From positions 1-37,525 of IMG/VR virus record IMGVR_UViG_3300025030_000270: DNA of 37,525 nt; one strand, given 5' to 3'. The notes below the pieces were generated by a model. The model saw only the letters and a list, made by a program, of their open reading frames with translations, searched no databases and was not told the origin of the DNA. This document shows positions 28,232 through 37,499 of the stretch, one piece after another. This DNA comes from a virus. Position numbers and translations under genes: made by a program. Position 1 is the first letter of the stretch. The number at the start of each line of letters is the position of its first letter.

Positions 28232-30002
28232 CATGAAGCTTTTCTTGCAAATACTGGCGAACGCCAGCGGGTTGAAACGAGAGATGGGCGAATCAGGCAG
28301 CGCCGTCAATCGCTTCACCCAGGGTGCCAAGCGCGAGTTCGCCTCGCTCAAGGGCGCCATGGGATCCCTACAGGGAAAGCTGGCGGGGATCGGGGTATCG
28401 ATTGCCGCTCTGCAGCAGTTCCGCATGTCGGCCCAGCTCGACAAGGACTTGACCCAGATCGGGCAGACGGCAGGGGAGGGCGCGGCGCAAGTCTCGCAGT
28501 TGCGGTCGGATCTCTTTAGGATGGGGAAGGAGAGCGGCCAGGACATCGACAGCCTTAAAAATGGGTTCAACGCGCTGGTCCAGTCCGGCCTCAATATGGG
28601 CGAGGCAAAGAGCACCCTGGACGGCGTCAACATCGCAATGGCGGTCACCGGTGCAAAGGCTGAAGTCCTTTCAGCCGGTCTCACGGTGGCAGCTCAGGCC
28701 TTCCAGTTCGACCTGGCCAAACCCGGTCAGGCTCTCGAACTGCTGGATAAGATGACCGTGGCGGGCCGCCTCGGCAATGCCGAACTAGAAGGCCTGTCCC
28801 AGATCTTCGCCCGCGTCGGCATCAATGCGAAGGCAGCTGGTCTGGACTTCAACCAAACCCTCGGCTTCCTGGAATCCCTGTCCAAGGTCGAGCGCAACCC
28901 TGAGCGCCTGGCCACGCTCGCCGACTCCACCCTGCGCGTCTTCACCAACATGAATTACATGGCCTCGGCCCAGAAGGGAACCGGTATCAAGTTTTATTCC
29001 GATGCCGGGAAGCGCCGCGATCCGCTGGAAGTGCTCAAGAACATCAAGTCGAAGTACGACACCCTTAAAACAGACTTCGCGCGCGACAGCTTTGTCCAGG
29101 CTGCCTTCGGGAAGTCCGATCTCGACACCATAAAGGGCATACGTACCCTGCTGCAGTCCAACAGCCTGGACGAAGTTGCCAGGATGACCGGCATGATCAA
29201 AGACGCCGGTGGTTCCCTGAAAAGGGATTTCAGCGAGGCCACCAGGAACCTGATAGACCAGACGGGGCGATTGAGAAACACCATGAGGCTCGCGGCCGAC
29301 GACTTCGTCAAGCCGATCAACCAGACCCTTGCCGACTGGATGTCTTTCCTGATGGACAAAAAGGAAAAGGGCGGGCTGGAACTGAGCGGCCAGCAGATAG
29401 CGGGGGGCGCGGCGGCAATCCTTGGCGGCACCTATGCCTTGTCCAAGGTTGGCAATGCATTGTTAGGAAATTGGACGAAGAAGAAGATAGGCAGCCTGAG
29501 CGGGTCGACAGCTGTCGGCGTAGCCGAGGGCAAGCTCCTGCAGGCGGCAGCAGGTGTCACCCCGGTCTTTGTTACCAACTGGCCGGCCGGTGGAATGACT
29601 GGAGGCGACCTGCCTTTACCAAAGCTTTCAGGCCAGGGGGCAATGAGTAAAGCGTTTGGAAAAGCTCTTCCATTTATCGCGGCAGCAACAAGGTTCTCTT
29701 TGCCGGGTGCAGTAGTTACCGCACCTTTTACTTCAGCGTACATCGGCAGTCGGGCCAGGGAGAACGGCTGGGGGTGGAGTGGCGAAAACTCCGGCCCAGG
29801 GCCAGGCGCAAATAATCGAGAGGTGATGGGTATCGGCGGGCGCCGCGCCTCCGGAGAGCAGAAGAACGACATCAAGATCGACGTCCATTTCGACGAGCTG
29901 GGGCGCGCCTTCACGAAGACCAACAGCATGAACACCACCGTTCAAACCGGCGGCAACCGGGGCAGCTTCTTCGACGCGCTGACCAGCACCAGGGGGATGT
30001 AA
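28224..30002 (+). CDS. Tail tape measure protein
   Basis: The product has 592 aa from ATG 28224 (GAGGAAG upstream). Long helical stretches, a TP901-type core (LYRMG-like GKESGQDIDSL, GLNMGEAKSTLDGVN, KAEVLSAGLTVAAQAF) and a hydrophobic Gly/Ala region around residues 390-420 are typical. It sets tail length and is inserted with the DNA. It is short for a myovirus tape measure, implying a short tail. Confidence 0.92.
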   Translation: MADMKLFLQILANASGLKREMGESGSAVNRFTQGAKREFASLKGAMGSLQGKLAGIGVSIAALQQFRMSAQLDKDLTQIGQTAGEGAAQVSQLRSDLFRMGKESGQDIDSLKNGFNALVQSGLNMGEAKSTLDGVNIAMAVTGAKAEVLSAGLTVAAQAFQFDLAKPGQALELLDKMTVAGRLGNAELEGLSQIFARVGINAKAAGLDFNQTLGFLESLSKVERNPERLATLADSTLRVFTNMNYMASAQKGTGIKFYSDAGKRRDPLEVLKNIKSKYDTLKTDFARDSFVQAAFGKSDLDTIKGIRTLLQSNSLDEVARMTGMIKDAGGSLKRDFSEATRNLIDQTGRLRNTMRLAADDFVKPINQTLADWMSFLMDKKEKGGLELSGQQIAGGAAAILGGTYALSKVGNALLGNWTKKKIGSLSGSTAVGVAEGKLLQAAAGVTPVFVTNWPAGGMTGGDLPLPKLSGQGAMSKAFGKALPFIAAATRFSLPGAVVTAPFTSAYIGSRARENGWGWSGENSGPGPGANNREVMGIGGRRASGEQKNDIKIDVHFDELGRAFTKTNSMNTTVQTGGNRGSFFDALTSTRGM

Positions 30003-31283
30003 ATGAACGAAGATCTCTATCCCGCGACGCTGGACGGCTTTGAACTTGAGATCGAGACCCTCGACGACCGCTTCGAGAACGCGATCGTGCGGCACGAGAT
30101 CCCCATGCAGCCCGGCGCCCTGCTGGAAAACATGGGACAGAAGGCGCGCACCGTGAACATCCGGTGCTTTTTCTGGGACCACGGCGACCACCAGACCTAC
30201 TTCGAGCACGTCGACTTCATCAAGCACCTGAAGCGCACCGAACTCTCCGAGCTGTCGCACCCGAAGTACGGCCTGCTCATGGGGATGATCGAGTCGTTCG
30301 GCGTGCGCCATGACGACCGCGAGATGACCGCCGAGGTCGACATCACCTTCGTCGAGGATCTGCGCGGATATCTCGCCGACTTGGCATACGAAGACGTGGA
30401 AGCCGCGGTCGAAGAGGCGGTCGTCGCCAGCCAGCAAGAGCATATGGAAGCCTTCGCGGCGGAGGTCCGTGCGGAATTGGTCGCGGAGTCTGTCGGCGTC
30501 CTGGAGCAGGCCGTTGATGCCACCCAGGGGATCTACACCCAGTTCCAGGGCTACAGCCAGCGGGCCAAGAACTACCTCAAGAAGGTCGACACCTTCGTGT
30601 CCACCGTCGAAGGGACACTGCTCGATGTCGCCAATCCGGCCAACGGGATTATCTCCACCATCAACTATGGATCCAATCTACCCGGGCGCGTCATCGGATC
30701 CCTGTCCCGCTGCATCGAACGCTACGTGGTCCTGAACGACACCATCAAGAACGCGCCGAGCCGGTTTCTCAACAACCTGGACCAGGCCATGCTCCAGCTG
30801 GAGGCAAGCGCCGGTTTCGGCAAGCACCTGCGCATCGGCTTCGCCATACAGGCCGCCCAGACCATCGCCGGGGTTTACAAGGACGACGAGTCGGCCCGGC
30901 AGAAGGTGCGCAAGAGCGAGGCCACCGCGAGCTTCGACACCCAGGGTAATTACCGCGGCACCCCGGCCACCGAGCCGATACTCACCATCAACGAGCTGGA
31001 GGCCTCGCTGGCTCAACTGCGCACCATGCTGCAAAACGGCGTCGACCAGGACCGCTCCATGGAAAGCCTGAAAATTATGGCAAAAAGCCTCCTGGATCAC
31101 ATCAACATCATAAAGCTGGAGCGCGACAAGATCGTCACCGTCGAGCTGGACAACGCCATGCCGCTGCACCTGGTCTGCCACCGTTACGGCCTCGACTACA
31201 ACTACGCCGAGCGGATCGCCAGCATCAACCGCATCAAGAACCCCAGCTTCACCAGCGGAGAGGTGCGGATCTATGGACGATAA
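30003..31283 (+). CDS. DNA circularisation protein (gpN-like)
   Basis: The product has 426 aa from ATG 30003, adjoining the tape-measure stop. The N-terminus has the DNA circularisation domain (LDGFELEIETLDDRFENAIV, YFEHVDFIKHLKR). The C-terminal end HLVCHRYGLDYNYAERI is LysM-like, as in Mu gpN. It belongs to the baseplate/tail tip and in Mu protects incoming ends. It overlaps the next gene by 11 bases. Confidence 0.92.
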   Translation: MNEDLYPATLDGFELEIETLDDRFENAIVRHEIPMQPGALLENMGQKARTVNIRCFFWDHGDHQTYFEHVDFIKHLKRTELSELSHPKYGLLMGMIESFGVRHDDREMTAEVDITFVEDLRGYLADLAYEDVEAAVEEAVVASQQEHMEAFAAEVRAELVAESVGVLEQAVDATQGIYTQFQGYSQRAKNYLKKVDTFVSTVEGTLLDVANPANGIISTINYGSNLPGRVIGSLSRCIERYVVLNDTIKNAPSRFLNNLDQAMLQLEASAGFGKHLRIGFAIQAAQTIAGVYKDDESARQKVRKSEATASFDTQGNYRGTPATEPILTINELEASLAQLRTMLQNGVDQDRSMESLKIMAKSLLDHINIIKLERDKIVTVELDNAMPLHLVCHRYGLDYNYAERIASINRIKNPSFTSGEVRIYGR

Positions 31284-32343
31284 GGTTTATCTGCAGATAG
31301 CCGGCAAGCGCATCGAGCACTTTCTTTCCTACGAGGTGGAAGCCGACCTGTACCAGGCCGCCGACCGCTTCACGTTGGAGCTGGTCAACCCCGGCACCGC
31401 CATCGCCCCCGGGATGACTTGTGAACTCTACGTGAACAAGGAACTGGAGCTGACCGGCATCATCGACGCCGTACGCAAGGGGTGGAGCAAAGAGGGGCGC
31501 ACCCTGGTGGTGGAAGGCCGGGATCTCCTCGGTGTCGTGGTAGACAGCTACGTGGAGAAGTTCACCACGGTCCAGGGGAAAACCGTGAAGCAGCTGGCCG
31601 AGCTGCTGCTGGCCACGGTCCCCTTCATCAACCGCAAGCAGATCATCTATCAGGAGAACGTGGTAGGCAAGCTGAAGGGGAAGCAAAAGACCGTCGACAA
31701 CCCGCTGACCGGCTTCCAGGACATGCCGCAGAAGTTAAGCCAGACCGAGCCGGGCATGACCGTGTTCGAGGTGCTCTCCATCTACGCCGCCAGTCGCGGC
31801 CTGATGTTCTTCAGCCTGCCAGACGGCACGCTGGTATTCGGCAGGCCCAAGGCCAAGGGACAACCGCTTTACACCATCGTCAACGCCATGACCGGCCGGG
31901 GCAACAACGTCACCAGCGGCGAGGAGGTCGACGACATCTCTAGGCGCTACTCCAAGATCACCGTCGTAAGCCAGGTCCAGGGGCACGACGCGGACGGCAT
32001 GGACACCGGTAAGACCGATGCCCGCTACAGCGCGACCGATCCGAGCTTCCCTTTTTACAAGCCGCTGGTTGTGACGCTGAACAACGACAGCCAGACTCCG
32101 GAGCTTTACGCCCGGATGCTCTTGGAGAAACAGCGCCACGACGGCCTGCAGCTCACCTACACAGCACCCGGGCACAGCCAGAACGGCGTCAACTTCAAGC
32201 TCAACGAGCTGGCCCAGGTGAAAGACGAGATGCTGGAGCGTGACGGCATCTACCTCATTTACAACCGCAAGTTCAAACGGAGCAAACAGGCAGGGTCCAC
32301 CACCGAGCTGCGCCTCGGCCCGCCGGGGCTGGTGACCGCATGA
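31273..32343 (+). CDS. Baseplate hub protein (Mu gpP/gp44-like)
   Basis: The product has 356 aa from ATG 31273, inside the end of the gpN-like gene. Features include a phage late control/hub domain (KRIEHFLSYEVEADLYQAAD, EGRDLLGVVVDSYVEKF), SQTEPGMTVFEVL, and GLQLTYTAPGHSQNG in the C-terminal half. It forms the trimeric base of the tail tip with the spike. Confidence 0.93.
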   Translation: MDDKVYLQIAGKRIEHFLSYEVEADLYQAADRFTLELVNPGTAIAPGMTCELYVNKELELTGIIDAVRKGWSKEGRTLVVEGRDLLGVVVDSYVEKFTTVQGKTVKQLAELLLATVPFINRKQIIYQENVVGKLKGKQKTVDNPLTGFQDMPQKLSQTEPGMTVFEVLSIYAASRGLMFFSLPDGTLVFGRPKAKGQPLYTIVNAMTGRGNNVTSGEEVDDISRRYSKITVVSQVQGHDADGMDTGKTDARYSATDPSFPFYKPLVVTLNNDSQTPELYARMLLEKQRHDGLQLTYTAPGHSQNGVNFKLNELAQVKDEMLERDGIYLIYNRKFKRSKQAGSTTELRLGPPGLVTA

Positions 32344-32957
32344 TACGGGGCATAGTAAAAAGCGTCGTCCAGGGAGTGATCCAGCGCGTATCCGCCAGCG
32401 TCTGGGGGGACGGCACCATAGACGACCGCGAGCTGTTCCAGCACTACGGCTACACCAGCAGGCCCAAGGGCGGGGCCGAGGTCATCTTCATCAGGCAGGG
32501 CGGGCAGATCATAGCCATAGGCTCCGACGACCGGCGCTACCGCATCAGCCTGGAGGAGGGCGAGGTTGCCCTCTACACCGCCGAAGGGGACAAGATCCAC
32601 CTGAAGCGCGATCGCATCATCGAGATCGTCGGCGGGGAAAAGATCATCGCCACCACCAAGATCGCCGAGATCAACGCCACCACCAGCTGCACCGTGACCT
32701 CGCCGGAAGTCACCGTCGTCGCGTCGACCAAAGTCACCCTGGACACGCCGATGACCGAGATAACCGGCATGCTGGCGGTAACCGGCGCCGCGACCTTTGC
32801 GGAAACCGTTGTCGCATCCGGAGCGCTTTCGTCGGCAACCTCCATCTCCGATCCGACCGGCAGCATGGATGGGATGCGCGAGATCTACAACAGCCACACC
32901 CACCCGGAGACCGGCGACGGCGGCGGCACTACCAGTACCACAACTCAGGGAATGTAA
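32340..32957 (+). CDS. Baseplate assembly/spike protein (Mu gp45-like)
   Basis: The product has 205 aa from ATG 32340, overlapping the hub stop. An N-terminal OB-like domain (residues 15-85) is followed by a repeating Thr/Val beta-helix (residues 95-160) and the tip motif SHTHPETGDGGG. The His-x-His at 186 and 188 is the iron-binding tip known in membrane-piercing spikes of P2/Mu type. Confidence 0.94.
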   Translation: MIRGIVKSVVQGVIQRVSASVWGDGTIDDRELFQHYGYTSRPKGGAEVIFIRQGGQIIAIGSDDRRYRISLEEGEVALYTAEGDKIHLKRDRIIEIVGGEKIIATTKIAEINATTSCTVTSPEVTVVASTKVTLDTPMTEITGMLAVTGAATFAETVVASGALSSATSISDPTGSMDGMREIYNSHTHPETGDGGGTTSTTTQGM

Positions 32958-33320
32958 ATGGACTTCGCCATCGTCATGAACAACAGCGGGCAGGGTGAGC
33001 AGACCTTCGACAAGGCCGGGGACATCTTTAACAACATATTCATCTCTCTGGCCATCAAGAAGGGCAGCTGGTGGCAGGATCCTAACTTCGGCTTGCGCGA
33101 TCGCGGGCGCATGAAGAACACCGAGAGCACAGCCCGGCTGGTGCGCGAGGATTGCAAGCAGGCGCTGCAGTGGATTGTCGACACGGGCCGGGCCATCGCC
33201 CTCGATGTCGAAGTACAGCGCGATCGCAGTCAGGACCTGAACCGTCTCAAGATATTGGTATCCGCGACCCAAAGCGGCGGACGTCGGGTCACATTCGAAA
33301 AATATATCGAGGTAGTGTAA
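32958..33320 (+). CDS. Baseplate protein gp46 family
   Basis: The product has 120 aa from ATG 32958, one base after the spike stop. It has the phage GP46 pattern (FNNIFISLAIKKGSWWQDP, RLVREDCKQALQWIVD). It is the wedge component equivalent to T4 gp25. Confidence 0.9.
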   Translation: MDFAIVMNNSGQGEQTFDKAGDIFNNIFISLAIKKGSWWQDPNFGLRDRGRMKNTESTARLVREDCKQALQWIVDTGRAIALDVEVQRDRSQDLNRLKILVSATQSGGRRVTFEKYIEVV

Positions 33321-34097
33321 ATGGCCCTGGAAAAAACTTTTGACGAGCTGTTGAACAACCTTTTAACCGACATGCAGAGCCAGTTCCCGGGCGCTGACAT
33401 TTCCAAGGGGAGCCTGATTTTCATCAAATGCTCCGCTTTGGCCAGCTCTCTGTGGGGGCTCTACAAATACCAGGGCTACGTCGCGAGCCAGATTTTTCCC
33501 GACTCCTCGGACCGCGAGAACCTGGAGCACCACGCCTACGCGCGCGGCGTCACATTGCTGCCCAACCAGAGCGACGAGGACCTGCAAGCGCGCGTCCTGG
33601 ACTACTTCCGTCGCCCGCCGGCAGGCGGCAACAAGTACGACTACGTCAAGTGGGCGCTGGAGACTCCCGGTGTAAAGCGCGCATGGTGCCTTCCCCAGGC
33701 CTTTGGCTACGGCACCGTCGCGGTTGTCATAACCTCAGACCCGGATCAGACCGGCACCGAGATCCCTACTGCCGAACTGATTGCAGAGGTGCAGGCGCAC
33801 ATTGACGATCTGCGCCCGACCAGAGCCAAATATACCCGCGTCATGGCACCGGAAATAATCACCCAGGACGTGCAGATGCTATGCACCGGTGGCACTTTCA
33901 GCCTTTACCAAATCAGCCAGGCTATCACGTCCTACCTGACCGAGTTTGCTCCGGGCCAGACGCTCTACCCGGCGCAGTTTATCAGTATCGCCATCGTGGC
34001 CGGCGTGCTTTCGCCCACCCTGGTCCTGCCGGCCGGATCCGCAGTTACGCCGTTGCCGTTCCAGATGATCCGCCCAGGGGTGATCGATGTCAGCTGA
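33321..34097 (+). CDS. Baseplate J-like protein (Mu gp47-like)
   Basis: The product has 258 aa from ATG 33321, adjoining the gp46-like stop. The Baseplate_J pattern is clear (RARVLDY-type LQARVLDYFRRPPAGG, KYDYVKWALETPGVKRAW). It is shorter than Mu gp47 (about 360 aa), with a reduced N-terminal part. It overlaps the next gene by 11 bases. Confidence 0.92.
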   Translation: MALEKTFDELLNNLLTDMQSQFPGADISKGSLIFIKCSALASSLWGLYKYQGYVASQIFPDSSDRENLEHHAYARGVTLLPNQSDEDLQARVLDYFRRPPAGGNKYDYVKWALETPGVKRAWCLPQAFGYGTVAVVITSDPDQTGTEIPTAELIAEVQAHIDDLRPTRAKYTRVMAPEIITQDVQMLCTGGTFSLYQISQAITSYLTEFAPGQTLYPAQFISIAIVAGVLSPTLVLPAGSAVTPLPFQMIRPGVIDVS

Positions 34098-34641
34098 TGA
34101 CCATAAAAAAACATTGCAGCAGTTGATTCCGCTGGAGCTGTCCGGCGTTTTTGAGGCGGATCTGGCCATTGAGGGGATGGCTCTCGATCGGGCCGATAGT
34201 GACGTCGGATCAATGGCGGCAGAATTTTATCCCCAAAGCACCGACGCTCTATTGTCGGAATGGGAACGGCTCTTTGACCTGCAACTGGTCTCAGGCCTCA
34301 GCACCGAGACACGCCGGGCGATCCTGCTTGACCAGTACCGCGACCGGGGAGGGCTGTTGCCGCCCTACTTCATAGCCCGTGCTGAAGCAATGGGTTACCA
34401 GTTGACCATCGACGAAGGCGAAGCCACCCCGCTGCAGGCGGGTACCGCCCGCGCCGGGAAGCGCCTAGAAAACAGCGATAACCGTTACGTTTGGCGGTTG
34501 ACGGTCGCCACCGATCTGTGGGTGTATCTGCGCGCCGGCAGCGCCCGCGCCGGCCAGCCGTTACGCACCATGCCGAGCCGCGACCTGTTGCAGTTCATGG
34601 ACGACTACAAGCCCGCCGACATCACTATTTTTTACCTTTAA
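34087..34641 (+). CDS. Tail protein DUF2313 (YmfQ/Mu gp48-like)
   Basis: The product has 184 aa from ATG 34087. The segment DALLSEWERLFDL and the SGLSTETRRAILL, YFIARAEAMGYQL blocks are those of DUF2313, which joins the baseplate to the fibre. It ends before a GGGAG site for the next gene. Confidence 0.9.
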   Translation: MSADDHKKTLQQLIPLELSGVFEADLAIEGMALDRADSDVGSMAAEFYPQSTDALLSEWERLFDLQLVSGLSTETRRAILLDQYRDRGGLLPPYFIARAEAMGYQLTIDEGEATPLQAGTARAGKRLENSDNRYVWRLTVATDLWVYLRAGSARAGQPLRTMPSRDLLQFMDDYKPADITIFYL

Positions 34642-34654
34642 GAGGGAGTTGACA

Positions 34655-35068
34655 ATGGAACCAATTGATTCACCCGATGGCCTGTTCCACGATGAGACGT
34701 ACCCCGGCAGCGAGGATGGGACAATCATCACCGCCTTATGGCTGAATAATGCACAAGCAGCACTGATCGCGTTGAGCGGATTAGCTGGAGATGTTGTGGC
34801 CCTGGCAGCCCCTTATACGCTTTTGGCCTCGGACGGTGTCGCTCTGGCCGATACGGTCGCCGGTGGATTTACCGTATCTTTGCCCGTGTATGAAGATGTC
34901 GCAGCGGTGAAGCGCTTTACTGTAAAGAACATTTCCGCCCTGGGCGACGATGACCTTACCATTGAGGCTGCCGACGGTAAGACCATTGACGGTCAATCAG
35001 CCATCACTATCGCAGCGGGCGAGAAAATCACAATTATCAAAGACGGCAATAACTGGCAATCAATCTAA
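34655..35068 (+). CDS. Fibre-region hypothetical protein
   Basis: The product has 137 aa from ATG 34655 (AGAGGGAG upstream). The N-terminus (EPIDSPDGLFHDETYPGSED) resembles the start of tail-fibre or fibre-adaptor proteins of Mu-like phages, and the C-terminal 80 residues form a beta repeat (FTVKNISALGDDDLTIEAADGKTI) like those in fibre-tip or fibre-anchor proteins. The role is inferred from position. Confidence 0.7.
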   Translation: MEPIDSPDGLFHDETYPGSEDGTIITALWLNNAQAALIALSGLAGDVVALAAPYTLLASDGVALADTVAGGFTVSLPVYEDVAAVKRFTVKNISALGDDDLTIEAADGKTIDGQSAITIAAGEKITIIKDGNNWQSI

Positions 35069-35078
35069 GGGGGAACAC

Positions 35079-37214
35079 ATGCAAAGATTAAGCATCATCA
35101 TTTTTACGTTTTTATTTTGCGTAACAACAACTTTCGCCGCTAATCCGCAGAAAACAGTCGTAAGTGATCTGATCGTCAAAAATAGTCCGTGGGTAGATGT
35201 GCGTGCGTATAAGTCGTTGAGCGCAGCCATAACGGCAATAGGCTCGGCGCAGAAAACTTTAGTGATCCCGGTCGATCAGGTTCTTTCTGCAAACCTCACT
35301 ATTCCCAAAAACATCGAGTTGCTGCCGTTGAACGGGGCAGTTATCAAGCACGGCGCGTACACGGTCGGCGGCTACATCAGAACGGCACGGTGGCCGTTGG
35401 CGCAGGTATTTGATGGGACAGGTGCAGTCACGGGGCTGGAAAAATCCACCGGTCGATGGTTTGGGGCCTTGGGGGACGGTAGCGGCGACGACACCCTTGC
35501 TATGCAGCGCGCGATGTCATCGCTCACCAATGGTGGTGATTACATTATTACGCCCGCAACCGTATATTATAAAATCACTGCGGCAATTAATGGGTTAAGC
35601 AATGTAAACGTAATAGGCTGTGGCACTGCCGGAGAAATACGAAACGTGGACCCCTCGCCCTCCACCGACATAAACGTTTTTTCTTTTGTTGGTAAAACTA
35701 ATTTCAGTGTCAAAAGCGTTGCAATTAGGGGCAGCGGTAAATCCGTCGCGATGGCGGCGGATCAGGGCGCGGGCGTGTATCTTTTTGGGTGTTCAAAGTT
35801 TGTGATTGAACAGAACACAATTTCTTACTGCTCCAAGTATTCTATCAGGGGCCGCAACGTCTCCAACGGTTCCATTAGCCGCAACATTCTGACTAATGCC
35901 CAGACTGAGGTTAACTCCCTTGATATAGAGCTTTATGCTAGTGACAATGAAAGTGTCACATATATGACAGTTGATAACAACCAGTGCCTGAGCAATTCCG
36001 GCCTTGGCATTGGCATTTCCATGGCCGGAACGGCTGTAACAGGTAACGCATTTGCACACAATATCAAAGTGGTGGGCAACGATGTTTACAACAAGCTGCG
36101 GCATGGAATTTACTTTTATCAGCATGTTGCGCCGATTACCGATGTCATCTGTTCTGGTAATCACATTGACACCGTTGGATGGATTGGCATTTATTCCGTT
36201 GGATCCAACAACAGAATTACAGTCACAAGTAACATTCTTAAAAATTGCTGCATCAACATAACGGCATCTCTTCCGTTTGCAGCTATAGGCATGTCTTCCG
36301 GGTCTCCGGACACGCCTGTGACGCATCCCCCTATGCAGGCTGTCATCATTTCAAACAACAACATTTGGGGGACCAACGGCTGCAACGGCGTAGAGTTGAC
36401 CGGAGCGGCCAACTCTACTATTACCGGGAACACCATCATAGGCGATGGCGTAGCAGCGGTAGAAGGCTCGAACTCTGGAGGGATTTTGGCTTACTATGTC
36501 AGCAACAGTGTAATCTCCGACAACACTATCAAGTATAGCGGAGTGGAAGGATATGGAATTCTTGTATATGGCACCGTTGTTACGCCTCAGAAAGAGAACG
36601 TTATAGCCAAAAACAACGTTTACGGCACTCTTGACTATGGCATTATCGTGCAGTATCAGACGGCGACTAGCATCGTCAGTAACCTTGTTTCCACCACAAA
36701 GACCGGCGTCCACGTTGCGGTTTCAAATTTGGTTGATGTGAAAAACAATCAGGTCTCATCCGGCGCAGCCGGATATGCCGACATCCATACGAACGGCGTA
36801 TGCAGCAATATATCCATTGTAGGTAATACGCTTTCGGGGGGGAAAGCGACAGGCTATGGGGTTTTGGTTGACTCTGTGGGCCAAACCGGCACAATTGTGG
36901 ATTCTAACAATATGGCGGGACTGACGGCATTGAGTGTGCTTGGTAAAATTACAGATAATGGGACCACTACTAGCGTAAACCGAAACAAGATGTCAAATGC
37001 CTCGATGTCCGGGACATTTACCGCAACCGCTGGCACCTCCTCAACGGTTATGAACGGCAATGCTACAAGTTTTTCGAAGATCGTGATTATCCCGACTAAC
37101 GCGTCGGCTGGGGCTTTGATTACAAACATATCCAGCGTCAATACAGGAGTCAGCTTTACAGTAGCCACCGGGACCGCGGCTGGTACAGAAGTCTTTAGCT
37201 ACATCTTGTTTTAG
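35079..37214 (+). CDS. Right-handed beta-helix protein with Sec signal peptide (tailspike-like)
   Basis: The product has 711 aa from ATG 35079 (AAGGGGG upstream). The N-terminal 21 residues form a clear signal peptide (QRLSIIIFTFLFCVTTTFAA, cleavage near residue 20). Residues 40-150 show a pectate-lyase-like N-cap (YKSLSAAITAIGSAQKTLVI). Residues about 170-640 are a parallel beta-helix with many Asn-rich turns (NNxI, SGNxI, GNTI) as in tailspikes and polysaccharide lyases. A low-complexity end closes it. A signal peptide is odd for a virion tailspike, which folds in the cytoplasm. Base composition is more AT-rich than the tail operon, suggesting exchange. Confidence 0.85.
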   Translation: MQRLSIIIFTFLFCVTTTFAANPQKTVVSDLIVKNSPWVDVRAYKSLSAAITAIGSAQKTLVIPVDQVLSANLTIPKNIELLPLNGAVIKHGAYTVGGYIRTARWPLAQVFDGTGAVTGLEKSTGRWFGALGDGSGDDTLAMQRAMSSLTNGGDYIITPATVYYKITAAINGLSNVNVIGCGTAGEIRNVDPSPSTDINVFSFVGKTNFSVKSVAIRGSGKSVAMAADQGAGVYLFGCSKFVIEQNTISYCSKYSIRGRNVSNGSISRNILTNAQTEVNSLDIELYASDNESVTYMTVDNNQCLSNSGLGIGISMAGTAVTGNAFAHNIKVVGNDVYNKLRHGIYFYQHVAPITDVICSGNHIDTVGWIGIYSVGSNNRITVTSNILKNCCINITASLPFAAIGMSSGSPDTPVTHPPMQAVIISNNNIWGTNGCNGVELTGAANSTITGNTIIGDGVAAVEGSNSGGILAYYVSNSVISDNTIKYSGVEGYGILVYGTVVTPQKENVIAKNNVYGTLDYGIIVQYQTATSIVSNLVSTTKTGVHVAVSNLVDVKNNQVSSGAAGYADIHTNGVCSNISIVGNTLSGGKATGYGVLVDSVGQTGTIVDSNNMAGLTALSVLGKITDNGTTTSVNRNKMSNASMSGTFTATAGTSSTVMNGNATSFSKIVIIPTNASAGALITNISSVNTGVSFTVATGTAAGTEVFSYILF

Positions 37215-37236
37215 ATGGTTGTCGTAAGGTGGGTAG

Positions 37237-37278
37237 TTTGGCGGTGATGGATTTAAGCATTCGGCTTGGCAGTAGAAA
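37237..37278 (+). repeat. Right-end boxes, direct orientation
   Basis: TTTGGCGGT (37237-37245) and TTCGGCTTGGCAGTA within 37260-37278 repeat the left-end boxes. The second shares 14 of 15 bases with 219-233 and the TTGGCAGTAGAAA of 188-200. They lie 23-65 bp after the last gene and are probably further transposase sites. In Mu right-end sites are inverted, so a direct copy here is unusual. Confidence 0.55.
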
Positions 37279-37411
37279 GCGGGGTTTGATGTGAAGCGCT
37301 AAAGTGTCGTATAACGGCAATCTCGGTGGTGTAGTTGGGGAGTCCTGAAAGAGGTTTCCAAAGAAGCTTAACTATATTGACAATCATTTGCAGCATACTG
37401 TTCAATTTAAG

Positions 37412-37454
37412 GTGGATTCAACGGGGATTAAAACCCGCAGAGTCCACTTTTTTT
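37412..37454 (+). terminator. Terminator after the last gene
   Basis: GTGGATTCAACGGG (37412-37425) pairs with CCCGCAGAGTCCAC (37434-37447) with an internal loop, loop GATTAAAA, followed by T7 (37448-37454). It ends late transcription before the right-end boxes. From 37215 to 37525 nothing coding is supported. Confidence 0.78.
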
Positions 37455-37465
37455 GTGAAAGGCTT

Positions 37466-37499
37466 CGCTGCCAAAGCAGCCGCGAATCACTGCCAAAGC
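37466..37499 (-). repeat. Right-end boxes, inverted orientation
   Basis: CGCTGCCAAAGC (37466-37477) and CACTGCCAAAGC (37488-37499) are reverse complements of the left-end TTTGGCAG(T) boxes, 22 bp apart. Inverted boxes at the right against direct boxes at the left are what transposase end binding requires. A CA at 37499-37500 or 37513-37514 could be the true right end, but no matching 5-bp duplication was found at the left. Confidence 0.6.
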
